Origin: Pavlovales sp. CCMP2436
Lineage: Eukaryota; Haptophyta; Pavlovophyceae; Pavlovales
DNA: 40,826 nt
Assembly: GCA_026770615.1 (NCBI GenBank)
Contig: MU631358.1
Coordinates: 6,650 to 47,475 of the forward strand
Direction: 5' to 3'
Part shown: positions 38,241-40,826 of the stretch, one piece after another
Position numbering within the stretch: the first letter of the stretch is position 1
Layout of the letters: every line of letters begins with the position of its first letter
Made by a program: the position numbers and the translations under genes
The notes under the pieces: generated by a model
What the model was told of the DNA's origin: nothing
What the model saw: only the letters and a program-made list of their open reading frames with translations
The model's database searches: none

Positions 38241-38588
38241 ATGAATCAGGTGCTCGTCGTGCTGCTCAACAAGCTCGAGACGAAGCTCGACCGCCTCGAG
38301 CGCTTGGTGAACGAGGTGCACGAGGGGCTCTGCGTGGTCGACGCGAAGGTGGACGCGCTGCTCATCGTGGCATGCGAGGAGAGCGACAGCAGCAGCGGCA
38401 GCAGCACCAGCGACGGGGAGAGCAGCGAGTCGATCGGTTCGGAGGACTCGACGCGCTCGGAGGAGAGCTCGTCGAGCGACATGAGCTTCGTGGTGGGCGA
38501 CCGCACCAGCGAGTCGGGCAGCAGCAGCGGCGGGCGCGCACCGCTGCCACCGGCCTACTCCTCCTCCTCCTCCTCGGCGGCGCACTAG
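38241..38588 (+). CDS. Coiled-coil protein with acidic Ser-rich tail
   Basis: 115 residues. The first 50 form a heptad-like amphipathic helix (LLNKLETKLDRLERLVNEVH). The rest is Ser/Glu/Asp-rich and disordered. Near the end is PLPPAYSSS, a PPxY motif of the type that recruits WW-domain ubiquitin ligases in budding viruses; in low complexity it may be chance. ATG 38241 follows an A/T-rich stretch (38165-38205). It ends in TAG. No family recognised. Confidence 0.55.
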   Translation: MNQVLVVLLNKLETKLDRLERLVNEVHEGLCVVDAKVDALLIVACEESDSSSGSSTSDGESSESIGSEDSTRSEESSSSDMSFVVGDRTSESGSSSGGRAPLPPAYSSSSSSAAH

Positions 38589-38604
38589 TCGAGCGAGCAG
38601 TCGG

Positions 38605-39336
38605 CTAGTTGAACATGTCGACGCGCCCGAGCGTCTGCATCGTGTGCCAGTGCGCGGTGGCGTTCTGGCGCGAGCTGGCGAGCGTGCGGCCGATGATGTC
38701 GTAGCCGCGCAGGCGCTTGGCGCGCAGCATGTCGAAGACGCCCCGCAGCCCGCGCAGCCAGGCGAGCTGCACAAAGTTCTCGCGGAGCATCGCGCGCGCA
38801 AAGGCCTTCGGTGGCACCTCGTAGCTGAAGGTGGCTTTCCAGAAGAGGCGCTCGCGCCAGTAGACCAGGACGACCTGCTCGAGGAGGCACATGCGGTGCT
38901 CGACCCTGGCCCAGTCGAGCAGGGTGGTGTGCAGGCGGCAGCCAAAGTTGGTGAGCAGCGGCGCGCGCAGCTTCTTGGCGGTGCGCACGTGCAAGCGCAG
39001 ATGCTCGAGCGCGGCGAGGCAGCTCAGTTGCAGGTGCTCGCAGAGGTCTGCGCGCTTGGTCCAGGTGACGTCGAGCGCGTTGACGTACATGCGGTGCCAG
39101 CGCTCGCGGCTCGGGTTCCAGGGCACGACGAGGCGGGGGGTGATGCGCTGCGCGATGCACACGGACCAGGCGGCGAGCGCGCCGTACAGCAGCAGGCTTC
39201 TCTGCGCCTCGGTGACGAGCCACTTGAGGAGGAAGGCAGCGGCCGGGTGGGCGAGGGCGGCGCAGAGCGAATGGGTTGTGTCGAGCGCCCGGCGCTTGAG
39301 GTAGTGTCGGTCGACCAGCCGCGGCAGTCGCGGCAT
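38605..39336 (-). CDS. Unknown basic protein
   Basis: An intact 243-residue protein, rich in Leu, Arg, Ala and Trp, almost wholly helical (HLQLSCLAALEHLRLHVRTA, QLAWLRGLRGVFDMLRAKRL). One moderately hydrophobic stretch near residue 50 (LLLYGALAAWSVCIA) may touch membrane. No recognised motif. The frame is open from the ATG at 39336 to a TAG, and composition matches the neighbouring genes. Opposite-phase frames on the other strand look like shadows. Confidence 0.55.
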   Translation of the reverse strand: MPRLPRLVDRHYLKRRALDTTHSLCAALAHPAAAFLLKWLVTEAQRSLLLYGALAAWSVCIAQRITPRLVVPWNPSRERWHRMYVNALDVTWTKRADLCEHLQLSCLAALEHLRLHVRTAKKLRAPLLTNFGCRLHTTLLDWARVEHRMCLLEQVVLVYWRERLFWKATFSYEVPPKAFARAMLRENFVQLAWLRGLRGVFDMLRAKRLRGYDIIGRTLASSRQNATAHWHTMQTLGRVDMFN

Positions 39337-39460
39337 CTAAAAACTACTAACGAGCTGACGAGCTCACTTGCTCTCTTGCTCACTTGCTAACTTGCGCACG
39401 TGCGTTCTAGAGTTTTCGTCTGAGTGCACGAGTGCACTCGATTTTTTTTTTCTTAAATGG

Positions 39461-39969
39461 TCAGACCATGCTTTGAATCGCGTACGAGCGGCGGCCGTCA
39501 AAGGTGGGGTTGTTCTCGTAGAGCTCGACGGGCCCGGCGAGCACGAGCCGCTGGGCCATGTCGCCCGCGAAGCCGCCGTCGACCGCGGTGCGCATGTGCC
39601 AGCCGCTGTGCTCGGCAGGCACGACGCGCTTGACGCGGACCAGGGCGCCGGACGCGCAGAGGCGCTTGAGCTCGCGTTGGCGGGCGCCTTGGGGTTGAGG
39701 TTGCCGAGCTCGAGGAGCACGTCGTAGACGACCGTGCCTTGGTGGCCGCCGGGGATGGCCGGTTCGTAGATGGCGTCCACCTCGAGGCGCACGATGTTCT
39801 TGACGCGGTTGTAGATCGGCGCGCCCGAGTCGAGGAGCAGCGCGTTGAGCGCGGGCCAGCAGCGGCTGATCTCGGCGTTGTACTCGGTTTCGCCGGAGCA
39901 GGGCGAGCCGAGGGCGATCCGCAGGAAGATCTCGCGCGAGGTGACGGTCTTCTGCTGCTGCTGCTGCAT
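39461..39969 (-). pseudogene. Unknown protein, one-base frameshift
   Basis: 170 codons if one G is missing from GGG at 39682-39684. The first part (MQQQQQKTVTSREIFLRIA, then NIVRLEVDAIYEPAIPGG) and the second (ELKRLCASGALVRVKRVVP, VELYENNPTFDGRRSY) both look like real alpha/beta protein. No family recognised. The stop TGA lies within the palindrome ATGGTCAGACCAT (39457-39469). A T-rich tract separates it from the gene to its left. The lesion may be a sequence error. Confidence 0.5.
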
Positions 39970-40085
39970 CGCGGCTGCTCGTTGATCCGGTGTGCAGTTG
40001 CTCGCTGATCCGGGTGTGCAATTTTTTTTGGTGGTGTGTCACTTCTTCTGCGCTGCTCGTTAATTGACCGAGCGTGGCCGGACTT

Positions 40086-40769
40086 CTAGTGGAAGCCGGA
40101 CTTCTCGTAGCCCATGTCCGAGTCGGAGGAGGCCGGCTGCGGCTGCGGCTGCGGGTCGGACGTGGCCCAGGCGGGCAGCGTGGTGCCCGCGAATATGTCG
40201 CCAAGGGCCGCCGGCGAGTGGTCGGCGCGCCGGCGCAGGAGCATGAGCTGCACGGGCGCCCACTTGATGCCGAAGACCGAGCTCATCGAGTAGAACATGT
40301 CGAGCTGCACGGCGGCCATGAGGACGTCCTCATGCCTGATCTCGTGCCCCTCGAGCAGCGGCTGGCGGTTGCAGTTGAGCTGCGGGAGGTGCCGGCGGTT
40401 GCCGTTGTAGTCCATAATGCGCACGGAGACGTTCACGCGCTTGTAGGTGGGCAGATCGTTGTCGTAGCGCTGCTTCACGGCGGGGCTCATCTTGCCGCGC
40501 ACGGCCTCGAGCGAGAGGTCGCAGGCGTTGAGCACCTCCTTCTGGTGCGTGTACACGAAGTCGACGACGCGCTCGTCCACCAGGTTGAGCACGGCGAAGT
40601 ACTGCTGGATGCGCTCGGACTCGATGCCCTCGATCGCGCGGTCGGCGAGGCCCAGCGTGAAGACGGCCTTGTCGGGCGAGTCCGGGCCGAACTTGGAGCC
40701 CACGTTGCCCTCGGGGCCGAACAGCGGCCAGTCGGCGGCATGACCATAACACTTAGCCTTTCTCAACAT
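40086..40769 (-). CDS. Unknown protein, possible ssDNA-binding type
   Basis: An intact 227-residue alpha/beta protein. The last third has MFYSMSSVFGIKWAPVQLML, which recalls the strand near the end of viral single-strand DNA-binding proteins, followed by an acidic, Gln/Pro-rich tail (QPQPQPASSDSDMG). An acidic C-terminal tail is typical for such proteins. Element 2 otherwise lacks visible replication genes, which makes the idea attractive but not proved. Upstream, GGCGGG and GCGGG alternate with A tracts on this strand and may be its promoter. It ends in TAG. Confidence 0.45.
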   Translation of the reverse strand: MLRKAKCYGHAADWPLFGPEGNVGSKFGPDSPDKAVFTLGLADRAIEGIESERIQQYFAVLNLVDERVVDFVYTHQKEVLNACDLSLEAVRGKMSPAVKQRYDNDLPTYKRVNVSVRIMDYNGNRRHLPQLNCNRQPLLEGHEIRHEDVLMAAVQLDMFYSMSSVFGIKWAPVQLMLLRRRADHSPAALGDIFAGTTLPAWATSDPQPQPQPASSDSDMGYEKSGFH

Positions 40770-40826
40770 GCCCCTTATAACGTCAGTTACTTTTTTTCCC
40801 GCTTTTTTTCCCGCCTTTTTGAATTT

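Larger units (their letters stand above)
16174..40826. mobile_element. Element 2: Yaravirus/mriyavirus-like remnant
   Basis: A strongly GC-rich block with a nucleocytovirus-type capsid protein, A32 ATPase, A22-like resolvase, VLTF3-like factor, YqaJ exonuclease and a penton-like protein. This set, a total size below 50 kb and the lack of DNA and RNA polymerase genes fit the small nucleocytoviruses around Yaravirus (Mriyaviricetes). The right end is cut by the window, so a replication gene may lie beyond it. At least ten genes carry stops, duplications or single-base losses, so this is probably an integrated, decaying copy. Confidence 0.65.

Noticed and set aside
16174..40826. Genetic code with TAG (or TAG and TAA) read as Gln
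   Set aside because: Fibre 1 ends at TAG where its paralogue ends at TAA, and the ATPase and 54-residue gene end on a shared CTAG; element 1 internal stops are mixed TAA, TAG and TGA. Kept only as a finding about TAG bias.
1..40826. tRNA genes, including a suppressor tRNA
   Set aside because: No sequence with convincing A and B boxes was found by eye; a tRNAscan run would decide.
1..40826. Terminal inverted repeats at the window ends
   Set aside because: The first 100 bases and the reverse complement of the last 100 show no similarity; the window ends are probably not element ends.

Overview
The window holds remnants of two different eukaryotic DNA viruses lying side by side. No cellular gene, tRNA or rRNA was recognised. 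The left part (about 1-14,715, element 1) is moderate in GC and looks like a polinton-like virus (PLV). It carries a large SF1 helicase protein, an A32-type packaging ATPase, a probable double-jelly-roll major capsid protein, a minor capsid/penton-like protein, a class 3 lipase, a discoidin-like fibre gene and a GIY-YIG nuclease. The right part (about 16,174 to the end, element 2) is strongly GC-rich. It looks like a small nucleocytovirus of the Yaravirus/mriyavirus kind, with a nucleocytovirus-type major capsid protein, A32 ATPase, poxvirus A22-like Holliday junction resolvase, VLTF3-like late transcription factor, YqaJ exonuclease, a probable penton protein, two tandem fibre genes and many small membrane proteins. 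No DNA polymerase, primase or rolling-circle initiator is visible in element 2. Yaravirus infects Acanthamoeba, so an amoeba or similar protist genome is a reasonable but unproven host.

Layout. Element 1: unknown protein + helicase (107-4494, +), small ORF (4541-4906, +), broken lipase (5083-5721, -), broken fibre (5814-8020, -), proline-rich protein (8058-9376, -), ATPase (9406-10248, -), small protein (10295-10777, -), broken penton (10814-11670, +), basic protein (11726-12037, +), capsid protein (12174-13442, +), GIY-YIG (14029-14715, -). A 1.46-kb junction (14716-16173) has no convincing gene. It holds two arrays of one 26-bp minisatellite, a large imperfect inverted repeat and a 75-bp direct repeat. 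Element 2 fills the rest, with genes on both strands separated by short A/T tracts that often precede C/G-rich bases.

Both elements are decayed, which fits integrated copies rather than a replicating virus. There are about a dozen in-frame stops and three tandem duplications of 10, 35 and 55 bp. Removing each duplication arithmetically restores one continuous frame. There are also six places where one base is missing from a short run. Those single-base losses could be sequencing errors; the duplications and stops are harder to explain that way. In element 2 seven of eight internal stops are TAG, but several intact-looking genes also end in TAG, so a changed code is not the simplest reading.

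The most interesting point is that the fibre gene of element 1 and the two fibre genes of element 2 share the same architecture: a galactose-binding/discoidin-like domain plus a C-terminal motif of the SAQP...F..V type. Two unrelated capsid lineages sitting next to each other thus carry related putative host-attachment modules. This would fit gene exchange in one host, or a dependent (virophage-like) relationship between them.
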